This document shows positions 16,341 through 23,406 of a stretch of 34,666 bases of DNA, piece by piece. The DNA is taken from positions 1-34,666 of the forward strand of contig JABFYH010000106.1 of NCBI GenBank assembly GCA_013361335.1. Direction: 5' to 3'. Below the pieces are notes generated by a model. That model saw nothing but the letters and a program-made list of their open reading frames with translations, did no database searches and was not told the DNA's origin. Numbering within the stretch: the first letter of the stretch is position 1; the number at the start of each line of letters is the position of its first letter. Source of the stretch: Gemmatimonadaceae bacterium. Lineage in GTDB: Bacteria > Gemmatimonadota > Gemmatimonadetes > Gemmatimonadales > Gemmatimonadaceae. Both the position numbers and the translations under genes were made by a program.

Positions 16341-16934
16341 ATGCTCCCGACCCGCGACGACGCTCTCGCCCTGATGCACGAGTACACCGCCAGCGATTCG
16401 CTGCGGAAGCACATGCTCTCCGTGGAGGCGGCGATGCGCGCCTACGCCGAAGCGCGGGGCGACGACGTCGAGCGCTGGGGGCTCACGGGGCTGATTCACG
16501 ACTTCGACTACGAGCGCTGGCCGAACGACGCGCACTCGCCGACCGAGGAGCACCCGAGCGAGGGCGTGCGCATCCTGCGGGCGCGCGGCTGGCCGGAGGA
16601 CATCCTCGACGCCATTCTCGGCCACGCGCTCTACTGCAACGTGCCGCGGACGACGCCGATGGCGAGGACGCTGTTCGCGGTCGACGAGCTCACGGGGCTG
16701 ATCACCGCCACCGCGCTCGTCAAGCCGAGCCGCAGCGTGCACGACGTCGAGGCCAGGTCCGTCCGGAAGAAGATGAAGGACAAGGCGTTCGCACGGGGCG
16801 TCAGCCGCGAGGACGTCGTGAACGGCGCCGCGGAGCTCGGCGTGGATCTCGACGAGCACATCGCCTTCGTGATCCGGGCCATGCAGCATTCGGCCGACGC
16901 CATCGGCCTGGCCGGCGTGCCGGCCGTCAGCTGA
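16341..16934 (+). CDS. HD-domain phosphohydrolase-type protein
   Basis: The 197-aa protein has the HD-superfamily metal ligands His24 (RKHMLSVEAAM), His53-Asp54 (GLIHDFDYERW) and further conserved His71 (EEHPSEGVRIL) and His95 (AILGHALY). This is the small stand-alone HD type often labelled HDIG or metal-dependent phosphohydrolase. Such enzymes act on nucleotides or phosphate esters, and the substrate here is unknown. The ATG at 16341 immediately follows an 8-nt repeat array, which takes the place of a normal ribosome-binding region. It is followed by the sigma-factor operon after about 75 nt. Confidence 0.85.
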   Translation: MLPTRDDALALMHEYTASDSLRKHMLSVEAAMRAYAEARGDDVERWGLTGLIHDFDYERWPNDAHSPTEEHPSEGVRILRARGWPEDILDAILGHALYCNVPRTTPMARTLFAVDELTGLITATALVKPSRSVHDVEARSVRKKMKDKAFARGVSREDVVNGAAELGVDLDEHIAFVIRAMQHSADAIGLAGVPAVS

Positions 16935-16984
16935 CGGGCAGGTGGCCTCGTGCCCTCAACAGTCCTGACGCCCGCCCCGTAGTT

Positions 16985-16999
16985 GGGATGACGCATCCC
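16985..16999. promoter_or_regulatory. Palindrome upstream of the sigma-factor gene
   Basis: The sequence gggatg-acg-catccc is a perfect 6-bp inverted repeat lying 11 nt before the sigma-factor ATG at 17010, just after a TAGTTG hexamer (16980-16985). It could be an operator or a small RNA hairpin; nothing distinguishes these. Confidence 0.35.
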
Positions 17000-17009
17000 C
17001 ACTGGTGCC

Positions 17010-17600
17010 ATGCTCGCGACTGCCGGGTTCACCGCGCCGCTTCTCATGCCCACGCCCACTGACGGCGCGGCCGCGGAGCGCGCGATCGTGATCGCGGCGC
17101 AGCGGGGGGCGGACGAGGCCTTCTCGGCGCTCGTGCGTTTGCATCAGCGGCGGGCGTACGCCATCGTCCGTGCCATCGTGTTGTCGCATGAAGATGCGGA
17201 GGACGCAGTGCAGGAGGGGTTTCTCCACGCACACCGCGCGCTCGACCGGTTTCGTCCCGACCAGCCATTCGGAGCGTGGCTCTACCGGATCATGGCGAAC
17301 GCCGCGCTCGATCTCGTCCGCCGCCGGAAGGTGCGTGACGCCGACGAGCTTCCGGAGTCCATTCCGATGCCCTTCCGCGATCCGGCGGAATCGGGAGAGC
17401 TCCGGGAACGGTTGCAGGGCGCGCTCACGCAGCTCACGGCCCGGCAGCGCGCGGTGATCGTGATGCACGACGTCGAAGGCTTCACGCACGGGGAGATCGG
17501 GCAGACGCTCGGCATCCCGGAAGGCACGGCCCGATCCGATCTTCACCATGCCCGCGCCGCGCTGCGCCGGCTTCTGCAGGATATCCGGAGCACATCATGA
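17010..17600 (+). CDS. ECF-type RNA polymerase sigma factor
   Basis: The 196-aa protein has region 2 at about residues 36-105 (AFSALVRLHQRRAYAIV, DAEDAVQEGFL, FGAWLYRIMANAALDLVRRR) and region 4 at about 138-190 (LTARQRAVIVMHDVEGFTH, IGQTLGIPEGTARSDL). Regions 1 and 3 are missing, as in extracytoplasmic-function sigma factors. It would direct RNA polymerase to a stress or envelope regulon. An ATG at 17046 is an alternative start giving 184 aa. Its stop overlaps the start of the next gene (ATGA), a membrane protein likely to act as its anti-sigma factor. Confidence 0.9.
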   Translation: MLATAGFTAPLLMPTPTDGAAAERAIVIAAQRGADEAFSALVRLHQRRAYAIVRAIVLSHEDAEDAVQEGFLHAHRALDRFRPDQPFGAWLYRIMANAALDLVRRRKVRDADELPESIPMPFRDPAESGELRERLQGALTQLTARQRAVIVMHDVEGFTHGEIGQTLGIPEGTARSDLHHARAALRRLLQDIRSTS

Positions 17601-17959
17601 CGCATGACCGCTGGACATCAGGCGACGCCGAGCTCACGGGCGCGCTGCGCGCGCTGTACGCCGCGCCGGCCGAGGACTCCTACTGGGAAGCGCTCGAGGC
17701 GCGGATCCTCGCCCACGTGGCGCACGGCGACGAGGGTAGGGCCTGGTGGGGCGAGCTGGTCGACATGGTGCGGCCGGGCCTCGTCGCGGCGGCGGCGCTG
17801 ATCCTCGCCGCGACGCTGGCGATGGCGCACTCGCAGCGCCTCGAGGCCAGCAATGCCTACGGCAGCGTCATCGCGAGCCCGTCGTCGCTCGAAGCCTCGT
17901 CGCGCAACGGGTCGCTGGGCGACGGTGACGCCGCGATCCACTACCTCCTCTCCCGGTAA
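17597..17959 (+). CDS. Putative anti-sigma factor, single-pass membrane protein
   Basis: The 120-aa protein is translationally coupled to the sigma-factor gene (ATGA overlap). A cytosolic N-terminal region (residues 1-55, DAELTGALRALY, YWEALEARILAHV) precedes one membrane helix at about 56-76 (RPGLVAAAALILAATLAMAH). A polar C-terminal tail of about 40 residues follows and would be periplasmic. The position and topology are those of an ECF anti-sigma factor. The zinc-binding HxxxCxxC motif of the common ZAS class is absent (there are no cysteines), so the assignment rests on context. Confidence 0.65.
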   Translation: MTHDRWTSGDAELTGALRALYAAPAEDSYWEALEARILAHVAHGDEGRAWWGELVDMVRPGLVAAAALILAATLAMAHSQRLEASNAYGSVIASPSSLEASSRNGSLGDGDAAIHYLLSR

Positions 17960-17964
17960 GGCCC

Positions 17965-18348
17965 ATGGAGCGACCCAAGCAGCAGGCGCTCGCGTTCCTT
18001 CTCGGCGCCGTTCTCGTCGGGGGCGTGGTCGGCTTCTCGGCCGACCGCGTGTTCCGCCGTAACGAGACGTCGATCGCGGCGAAGCGGGCCGCCTTGTACG
18101 ACGACCTGGAGCTCTCCCGGGCGCAGCGCAGCACGATGGACTCGCTGCTCGACGCGCGGAACTGCAAGTACGACGCGATCTTCCAGCCGATCCAGCCGGC
18201 ACTCGACTCCCTGAAGCTCGAGACGCGCGGACGCATCAACGCCCTTCTCACCGCCGAGCAGCGGGCGCGCCTCGACGTGCGCCGCCGCGAGGACGACGCA
18301 CGCAAGGACGCCGAGCGCCAGCGGATCCTGGCCGCCTGCCACCGCTAG
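17965..18348 (+). CDS. Spy/CpxP-like periplasmic protein with membrane anchor
   Basis: The 127-aa protein has an N-terminal membrane helix or uncleaved signal (ALAFLLGAVLVGGVVGFSAD, residues ~8-27). A highly charged helical region follows, with LELSRAQRSTMDSLLD and INALLTAEQRARLDVRR. This is the pattern of Spy/CpxP and heavy-metal-sensor-like proteins (two L-S/T-x-x-Q motifs), which chaperone or sense damage in the periplasm. It starts 5 nt after the putative anti-sigma gene, so sigma factor, anti-sigma and sensor form one operon. The single Cys pair (Cys47 and Cys125) could form a disulfide. The gene ends 4 nt from the facing TonB-domain remnant. Confidence 0.7.
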   Translation: MERPKQQALAFLLGAVLVGGVVGFSADRVFRRNETSIAAKRAALYDDLELSRAQRSTMDSLLDARNCKYDAIFQPIQPALDSLKLETRGRINALLTAEQRARLDVRRREDDARKDAERQRILAACHR

Positions 18349-18352
18349 GTCG

Positions 18353-18658
18353 TCACCGCACCAGCGCGAGCTCGAAGGGGATCTGGACGCGCATGCGGAC
18401 CTTTCGGCCGGCCGTCTCGCCGACGGAAAAGCGATAGCGCGCCAGCGCGGAGCGGACGGCGTCCACGAACAGCGGATGCGCCGTCTCGATCACCTGCAGC
18501 TCGGCCAGCTCGGCGCGGCCGAGGGTGTCGACGACGCACTGCACGACCACGCGGCCCTGGACGCCCGCCTGGCGCAGCGACGCCGGGTAGCTCCGCTCCG
18601 CGGCGCCTCCGAGCAGCCGTGGTGCGCGGTCGACGAAGCGCTCGTCGACGGCGGTGGC
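18353..18658 (-). pseudogene. Remnant TonB C-terminal domain
   Basis: Reading from 18658 down, the frame gives a complete TonB_C domain core: SYPASLRQAGVQGRVVVQ, then VDTLGRAELAELQVIETAHP, AVRSALARYRFSVGETAG and a final strand ending LALVR before the stop at 18353. Immediately upstream, in frame, is a TAA (18659-18661). No ATG, GTG or TTG precedes the domain; the first possible starts are GTGs at 18556 and 18550, inside the first strand. The inner-membrane anchor and Pro-rich spacer of a TonB are missing. It is most likely the surviving 3' end of a degraded energy-transducer gene. It faces the Spy-like gene with a 4-nt gap. Confidence 0.7.
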
Positions 18659-18736
18659 TTAGGCGCTCGTGATCGGGCGATTATGCGTCGATCACCGCGC
18701 CATGACGAGTCGCTGAACGTCAGGTGAAGGAACGAT

Positions 18737-18766
18737 GAAGGGCGCCGGCATCCGCCGGCGCCCTTC
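18737..18766 (-). terminator. Terminator of the CsbD-family gene
   Basis: A perfect 13-bp stem (gaagggcgccggc / gccggcgcccttc) with an atcc loop lies 21 nt beyond the CsbD stop codon. On the minus strand there is only a short A/T stretch after it, so the U-tract is weak. Confidence 0.7.
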
Positions 18767-18787
18767 TCGACTCGTCGCGAGCGACGG

Positions 18788-18988
18788 TCAGAGGTTGCGA
18801 TCGATGTTGCCTTCGGCCTCACCGATCTTGCGCTGCCCCTTGCCCTCGAGCTCGCGCGCCTTGCCCTTGAGCTCCTGGCTCTGGTTGTCCGTCAGGTCGC
18901 CGACGTTCTTCTGGACCTTGCCGGCGACTTCCTTCGCCGCGCCCTTGACCTGGTTTTCGAGACCATCCGTGCCGAGATCGTCCGCCAT
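18788..18988 (-). CDS. CsbD-family stress protein
   Basis: The 66-aa, very hydrophilic protein rich in Lys, Glu, Gly and Gln matches the CsbD family (LENQVKGAAKEVAGKVQKNV, QELKGKARELEGKGQRKIGE). Family members are induced by general stress, phosphate limitation or osmotic shock; the molecular role is not known, and the protein is probably disordered or forms loose helices. There are no cysteines and no signal peptide. It is divergent from padR across a 461-nt intergenic region and is followed by a strong hairpin. Control by the nearby PadR regulator is possible but not shown. Confidence 0.9.
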   Translation of the reverse strand: MADDLGTDGLENQVKGAAKEVAGKVQKNVGDLTDNQSQELKGKARELEGKGQRKIGEAEGNIDRNL

Positions 18989-19402
18989 GGTAGTCAGCCC
19001 CTGAAGTTGAGTGAAGAGAACCTGCTTTCCGTGACGGGCGATAAAGCAAGCGATATGCCGTGCTGCGGCGTGCGGCGCGCGGCGGGAGGCGTGCCGGCGT
19101 GCGGCGGTCGTGCGGTGTGAGGGGTACGGCGCGCCGTGCGGCTTCGCGGCGTGCGGCGTGCGGCGTGCGAATTCGGAACTGGTATCGGTGGGGTGAGGGC
19201 GGCTGAAGGCGCCCCGACCCCTCCCGCTGTCACGCGGTCGTCCCACCAGCACCGGTTCCGACAGAAACGCCCCGCGCCCGCCGTCGGGCCGCAGTTCCCG
19301 AACCAGCACCCGCCACCGATTCCCCACGCCGTACGCCTGACGCCGCCCCCGCACGACGCGGCGTACCCCTCCCGCCGCCGCGGCGCCTGTCCTGGACAAA
19401 GT
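18989..19402. other. Gene-free stretch between csbD and padR
   Basis: No convincing reading frame is seen here. The csbD-proximal 70 nt is relatively AT-rich and probably holds its promoter (tttatc on the minus strand around 19040). From about 19059 to 19169 the strand is a run of imperfect gcggcgt-like units. From about 19200 to 19400 it is C-rich without repeats that I can resolve. The padR operator begins at 19403. Confidence 0.5.
19146..19166. repeat. Three exact gcggcgt units in a degenerate array
   Basis: Three perfect 7-nt units (gcggcgt) sit at the end of a longer, imperfect G/C-rich array (about 19059-19169) with many gtgcggc variants. It is another short-period intergenic repeat, without an inverted partner. 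Confidence 0.75.
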
Positions 19403-19440
19403 TATATCGCCGATATATCGTACCAATCCACGATATATCG
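19403..19440. promoter_or_regulatory. Operator of the PadR-family gene
   Basis: Two identical palindromes cgatatatcg (19411-19420 and 19431-19440) are spaced exactly 20 bp apart, about two helical turns. A third half-site tatatcg (19403-19409) forms tatatcg-c-cgatata with the first. The array lies 10-47 nt before the padR ATG, and the second box touches the Shine-Dalgarno sequence. It is by far the most AT-rich stretch nearby. Autoregulation by PadR is the natural reading. Confidence 0.8.
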
Positions 19441-19444
19441 GAGG
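19440..19444 (+). promoter_or_regulatory. Ribosome binding site of padR
   Basis: GGAGG ends 5 nt before the ATG at 19450 and overlaps the last base of the second operator palindrome. It decides in favour of the upstream start, which includes the His-rich N-terminus. Confidence 0.75.
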
Positions 19445-19449
19445 CATCC

Positions 19450-20031
19450 ATGTTCCACGATGGACACTGCCGCCCTCACGGCCATCGCGCCAAATGGGGG
19501 TGGGACGCCAGCTTCATGAGCGGAGTCTTCGGGGCGGAGGGCCGGCCGCGCGGACGATGGCGTGGAGGTCGGATGTTCGAGCAGGGCGACCTCCGCTACG
19601 TCGTCCTCCGGCTCCTGGAGGAGAAGCCCCGCCACGGCTACGAGATCATCAAAGCGCTGGAAGAGCGGTTTGGCGGCAACTACGCTCCCAGCCCGGGGGT
19701 GGTCTACCCTACCCTCCAGCTCCTCGAGGACCTGGGCTACGCCCGCGTGGTCCCCGGCGTCGAGGGCAAGAAGACCTACGAGATCACCGATGAGGGCCGA
19801 GCGTATCTGGCCGAGAACCGCGAGACCGTCGACTCGATCTTCGACCGGATCAGCAAGCTGGTCGGCCACTTTCTGGACGAGCCGATGACCGAGGTGCACG
19901 CCGCCTTCCGGACGGTCGGCAAGGCGACCTACAGCCGGGCGACGGACGCCGTACAGAGTCCCGCCGTGCTCCGGCAGATCGTCGACATCCTGACCCGGGC
20001 GGCGAAGGAGATCGACGCGATCCCGCGCTAG
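19450..20031 (+). CDS. PadR-family transcriptional regulator
   Basis: The 193-aa protein carries the PadR winged-helix domain at residues ~44-118 (LRYVVLRLLEEKPRHGYEII, then YAPSPGVVYPTLQLLEDLGY and KKTYEITDEGRAYL). A helical C-terminal dimerisation region (LAENRETVDSIFDRISKL to the end) follows. A 40-residue N-terminal extension has four His, one Cys and several Trp and Arg residues (FHDGHCRPHGHRAKWGWD) and could bind a metal. The start at 19450 is supported by GGAGG 5 nt upstream. PadR proteins repress their own and neighbouring genes and respond to small molecules. The target outside its own operator is not evident; csbD and kup are the nearest candidates. Confidence 0.9.
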   Translation: MFHDGHCRPHGHRAKWGWDASFMSGVFGAEGRPRGRWRGGRMFEQGDLRYVVLRLLEEKPRHGYEIIKALEERFGGNYAPSPGVVYPTLQLLEDLGYARVVPGVEGKKTYEITDEGRAYLAENRETVDSIFDRISKLVGHFLDEPMTEVHAAFRTVGKATYSRATDAVQSPAVLRQIVDILTRAAKEIDAIPR

Positions 20032-20088
20032 GCGAAAGGGGCGCGGTTCGCTCCGCTGCCGGATTGCCAGCGTGTAGGTATGTTCAAG

Positions 20089-20120
20089 GCGGGCCGGGGG
20101 CGCTTGCGTCTCCGGCCCGC
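20089..20120. terminator. GC-rich hairpin between padR and kup
   Basis: A 9-bp perfect stem (gcgggccgg / ccggcccgc) with a 14-nt loop lies 58 nt after padR and 43 nt before kup. It lacks a T-run, so it could be a terminator for padR or a leader structure for kup. Confidence 0.5.
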
Positions 20121-20162
20121 GCCGTTGGCCGGGCGCTGCAGTCCGCCACCCGAATCCCCGAG

Positions 20163-22088
20163 ATGTCTCCGCTCGAAACCGGAAGCTTTCCGATTGAGCC
20201 CCAGGCGCACGCTCGCCCGCAGGGCCGGCGCCTCGCCCTGCTCACTCTCACCGCGCTGGGTGTCGTCTACGGCGACATCGGCACCAGTCCCCTCTACGCC
20301 CTCCGCGAGTGCTTCAAGGCGGAGTACGGCATCCACCCCACCGCCGGCAACATCATCGGCGTCCTCTCGCTGATCCTCTGGTCGCTGATCCTCGTCGTCA
20401 GTGTCAAGTACATCGTCTTCATCCTGCGCGCGGACAACCGGGGCGAGGGAGGCATTCTCGCTCTCCTCGCCCTGCTGCTCCAGCAGCGCCGACGCAGCGA
20501 CGACAAGCGTCGTCGGCTCACGCTGGTCGCCCTCGGCCTGTTCGGCGCCGCCCTTCTGTACGGCGACGGTGTGATCACCCCTGCGATCTCGGTGCTGGGC
20601 GCGGTGGAGGGGCTCGAGGTCGGCGCGCCGGGGCTGGCGCGGATCGTCGTGCCGATCACGCTGCTCATCCTCTTCGCGCTGTTCATGGTGCAGCGCTTCG
20701 GCACCGCACGCGTCGGCACCGCCTTCGGTCCGACGATGCTGGTCTGGTTCATCACCATCGCCGTGCTCGGCATTCGCTCCATCGTCGGCGCACCGGAGGT
20801 GCTCGCGGCTGCGAATCCCTGGCAGGGGGTCCGCTTCTTCATGGACCATGGGATGGCCGGCTTCCTCACCCTGGGCGCGGTGGTGTTGTGCGTGACCGGC
20901 GGAGAGGCGCTCTACGCCGACATGGGGCACTTCGGCAAGCGACCGATCCGCATTGCCTGGTTCGGCGTCGCGCTGCCCGCGCTGCTGCTCAACTATTTCG
21001 GCCAGGGGGCGCTGCTGCTGCGTAGCCCTCAGGCAGCCAGCAACCCGTTCTACCTGCTGGCACCGGCGGCGTTTCAGCTGCCACTGCTCGTGATCGCCAC
21101 CGCGGCGGCGATCGTCGCCTCGCAGGCGTTGATCTCCGGGGCCTTCTCGTTGACGCAGCAGAGCATCCAGCTGGGCTACTCGCCGCGCATGCAGATCATC
21201 CACACCTCGATGCACGAGGCCGGACAGATCTACATCCCCGAGGTCAACAAGGCATTGATGGTCGGGTGCCTGATCCTCGTCCTCTGGTTCGGCAACTCGA
21301 GCGCGCTCAGCGCCGCGTACGGGATCGCCGTGACGGGCACGATGGCCATCACGTCGCTGCTCTTCGCGGTGGTAGCGCGCACGCGATGGAACTGGTCGGT
21401 GCTCCATGTCGCGCTCCTGACCGCCGCGTTCCTCCTCATCGACCTGTCGTTCCTCATCGCCAACGTCGTCAAGGTGGAGCACGGCGGCTGGGTCCCCCTC
21501 GTAATGGCCATCGGCGTCTACACCCTGATGAGCACGTGGAAGCGCGGGCGCACCGAGCTCGGAACGATCCAGGCGTCCAACGCCCTTCCGCTCGAGACCT
21601 TCCTGTCGAGCATCGAGCGGAATCCGCCGGTGCGCGTGCGGGGCACCGCCGTGTTCATGACGTCGACCCCCGGCGGAGTTCCGGTGGTCCTGCTGCACCA
21701 CCTCAAGCACAACAAGGTGCTGCACGAGACCGTGGTGCTGCTGAGCGTGCAGACGCGGGGGATCCCGGAGGTGGGGACGGATCACCACCTGACCCTGGAA
21801 CCGATGGGTCAGGGCTTCTTCCGGGTCGTCGCCAACTATGGCTTCATGCAGTCGCCGAACGTTCCGCAGGTGCTCGCCGAAGCCGCCGCGCGAGGCGTGG
21901 CCATCCCGCCGATGGACACCTCATACTTCCTCGGCCGCGAGCGGCTGGTGCTCACCGGCCGCGCCCGGATGTCGCGCTGGCGGAAGCGCCTCTTCGCCCT
22001 GATGTCGCGCAACGCCCGCTCGGCGACGGAGTTCTTCCAGATCCCACCGAATCGCGTGGTCGAGCTGGGAGCGCAGATCGAGTTCTGA
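20163..22088 (+). CDS. kup: Low-affinity potassium transporter Kup
   Basis: The 641-aa protein is full length for the KUP/HAK/KT family of K+/H+ symporters in the inner membrane. The diagnostic GVVYGDIGTSPLYALRECF occurs at residues ~33-51. Further family motifs include LLYGDGVITPAISVLGAVEG, GGEALYADMGHFG, LNYFGQGALLL and IYIPEVNKALM. About twelve hydrophobic segments run to residue ~465; the last 175 residues are the cytosolic C-terminal domain. Kup imports potassium, mainly under osmotic or low-pH conditions. The start ATG at 20163 was chosen because the family N-terminus begins about 20 residues before the first membrane helix. No c-di-AMP riboswitch is recognisable upstream. Confidence 0.95.
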   Translation: MSPLETGSFPIEPQAHARPQGRRLALLTLTALGVVYGDIGTSPLYALRECFKAEYGIHPTAGNIIGVLSLILWSLILVVSVKYIVFILRADNRGEGGILALLALLLQQRRRSDDKRRRLTLVALGLFGAALLYGDGVITPAISVLGAVEGLEVGAPGLARIVVPITLLILFALFMVQRFGTARVGTAFGPTMLVWFITIAVLGIRSIVGAPEVLAAANPWQGVRFFMDHGMAGFLTLGAVVLCVTGGEALYADMGHFGKRPIRIAWFGVALPALLLNYFGQGALLLRSPQAASNPFYLLAPAAFQLPLLVIATAAAIVASQALISGAFSLTQQSIQLGYSPRMQIIHTSMHEAGQIYIPEVNKALMVGCLILVLWFGNSSALSAAYGIAVTGTMAITSLLFAVVARTRWNWSVLHVALLTAAFLLIDLSFLIANVVKVEHGGWVPLVMAIGVYTLMSTWKRGRTELGTIQASNALPLETFLSSIERNPPVRVRGTAVFMTSTPGGVPVVLLHHLKHNKVLHETVVLLSVQTRGIPEVGTDHHLTLEPMGQGFFRVVANYGFMQSPNVPQVLAEAAARGVAIPPMDTSYFLGRERLVLTGRARMSRWRKRLFALMSRNARSATEFFQIPPNRVVELGAQIEF

Positions 22089-22096
22089 GCCAAGCC

Positions 22097-22142
22097 GGAT
22101 GAGCGGTGGAGCGGCGGAGCGGTGTCGCTCATCCGCTCGTCC
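22097..22142. repeat. Inverted array of 8-nt units (gctcatcc family)
   Basis: Units ggatgagc, ggtggagc and ggcggagc (22097-22120) face gctcatcc and gctcgtcc (22127-22142) across a 6-nt spacer. The outer ggatgagcg and cgctcatcc pair perfectly. The array fills the gap between the convergent kup and PDZ genes and could act as a bidirectional terminator. Confidence 0.8.
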
Positions 22143-22150
22143 GACCCGAG

Positions 22151-23272
22151 TCACATGACGACCGTCCTGATTCTCGGCGGCTGTACGTCCAGGACGACGT
22201 TCGGCACGCGGATGCTCTCGAGCGCGGCGGGCAGGTCGCGCAGCACGCGGTCGAGCTGCGGGCCGATGCGCTCGAGCTGGACGCCGGCTTCGTGCAACCC
22301 ATCCTCGATCGCCGGGCCGAGCTCCATGTGGATCGACTCGAGCGGCCAGCTGCGCACGCGGGGCATCGCCGGCATGGCGGGCATCGGGGGCATGGGCGGC
22401 ATCGGGGCGATCATCCCGCCATAGTAGCTGCGACTGCGGCGCGGCAGATCGCCGGCGCGCGCGACCTTCACCCGCACGTCGCGGAACTGCCCGTTCGAGT
22501 AGATCCGCAGCGTCGCATCGCTGCCGGGCTTGAGCTGCGCGAGCTCCCGCTGGAGCCGCTGCGCCTTCGCGCCGCTGACGTAGGCGTCGCCCGCATCCTC
22601 GCGCGCGACCCGGAGATTCACGCCGTTGATGGCGGCGATCCGGTTCCCCTCCTCGAGGCCGGCGCGTTCGGCGGGCGTCGAGTCGCCCACCGACACGATC
22701 AGGACGCCGAGCGTGTCGCGCCGGCTGCCGCTGCTCTGGATGCTGATCCCGAGGGCAGGCCGATCCTCGGCCTCCTCCCGGGTGTAGCGGACCATCTCGC
22801 GACGACGGAACAGTGAATCGGAGTCCACCGTCTTCACCCGAACGGTCTGCGTGCGGCCCTCCTTGTACACACGCAGCTCCACCTCGTCGCCGGGCTTCGC
22901 CTTGGCGAGCTCGCGGGTCAGGCGGCGAGTGAGGGAGCCCGACAGCTCCGCATCCTCGATGTCCGCGGGGTTCGCGCGGAGGTTCACGCTGTTGATCGCC
23001 TGGAGTCGATTGCCCTCCTCGAGGCCGGCCCGCTCGGCCGGCCCACCGCGGGTGACGGAGGAGATCATGAGCCCCAGCGTATCGCGCAGCGTGCCGGTGG
23101 CCGTGGTGCTGACACCGATCGCGGCGCGGTTGTCGTCGTCGAACCCCGCCTCGATGCGCCCGCGTGGCGCACGGAGGATGCGGACCCCGGGATCGCTGTA
23201 CACCTGTGCGCCGGCGGGGAGAGCGGTGAGCGCCGCGCTCGCGGCGAGAGTGAGGAGCTGGATGCGAGTCAT
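22151..23272 (-). CDS. Secreted protein with two PDZ domains
   Basis: From the ATG at 23272 the protein is 373 aa, beginning with a clear Sec signal (LLTLAASAALTALPAGAQ) cut after about residue 22. Two similar PDZ domains follow at ~50-148 and ~173-271 (GGPAERAGLEEGNRLQAINS and STPAERAGLEEGNRIAAING), probably an internal duplication. No protease domain is present, so this is a peptide-binding adaptor of the periplasm. Next comes a Met/Pro-rich segment at ~287-304 (APMPPMPPMPAMPAMPR), and then an amphipathic helical C-terminus. An upstream ATG giving 406 aa would place the signal peptide internally and is rejected. It is convergent with kup. Confidence 0.82.
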   Translation of the reverse strand: MTRIQLLTLAASAALTALPAGAQVYSDPGVRILRAPRGRIEAGFDDDNRAAIGVSTTATGTLRDTLGLMISSVTRGGPAERAGLEEGNRLQAINSVNLRANPADIEDAELSGSLTRRLTRELAKAKPGDEVELRVYKEGRTQTVRVKTVDSDSLFRRREMVRYTREEAEDRPALGISIQSSGSRRDTLGVLIVSVGDSTPAERAGLEEGNRIAAINGVNLRVAREDAGDAYVSGAKAQRLQRELAQLKPGSDATLRIYSNGQFRDVRVKVARAGDLPRRSRSYYGGMIAPMPPMPPMPAMPAMPRVRSWPLESIHMELGPAIEDGLHEAGVQLERIGPQLDRVLRDLPAALESIRVPNVVLDVQPPRIRTVVM

Positions 23273-23393
23273 TGGGTGAGCCTCGGGTACGGTGGGTCGG
23301 TCTGCCTGATCTGACACGCCCGGCCGGGAAAAGGGTTTGCCGTCCGGTCGGGAGGAGTGGTGGCCATGCACACCCGCAGCTTCCGGCTGGCTC

Positions 23394-23399
23394 TATATT
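23394..23399 (+). promoter_or_regulatory. Candidate -10 element of the ferritin-like/VIT gene (tatatt)
   Basis: The hexamer tatatt (in tatatttt) ends 7 nt before the ATG at 23407 in otherwise GC-rich sequence. Initiation at the normal distance would put the first transcribed base on or beside the ATG. No Shine-Dalgarno sequence is present. Confidence 0.4.
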
Positions 23400-23406
23400 T
23401 TCCCAC

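Noticed and set aside
18353-18550. A short intact minus-strand gene starting at the GTG at 18550
   Set aside because: The homologous domain begins about 25 residues earlier in the same frame, so a start at 18550 would cut through its first strand; a remnant is the better explanation.
20032-20162. c-di-AMP riboswitch upstream of kup
   Set aside because: Only one GC-rich hairpin is present and the gap is too short for the conserved two-fold core.
20028-21788. A 586-codon minus-strand frame opposite kup
   Set aside because: The translation is compositionally biased (Arg, His, Gln, Glu) with no motif, while kup on the plus strand is unmistakable.
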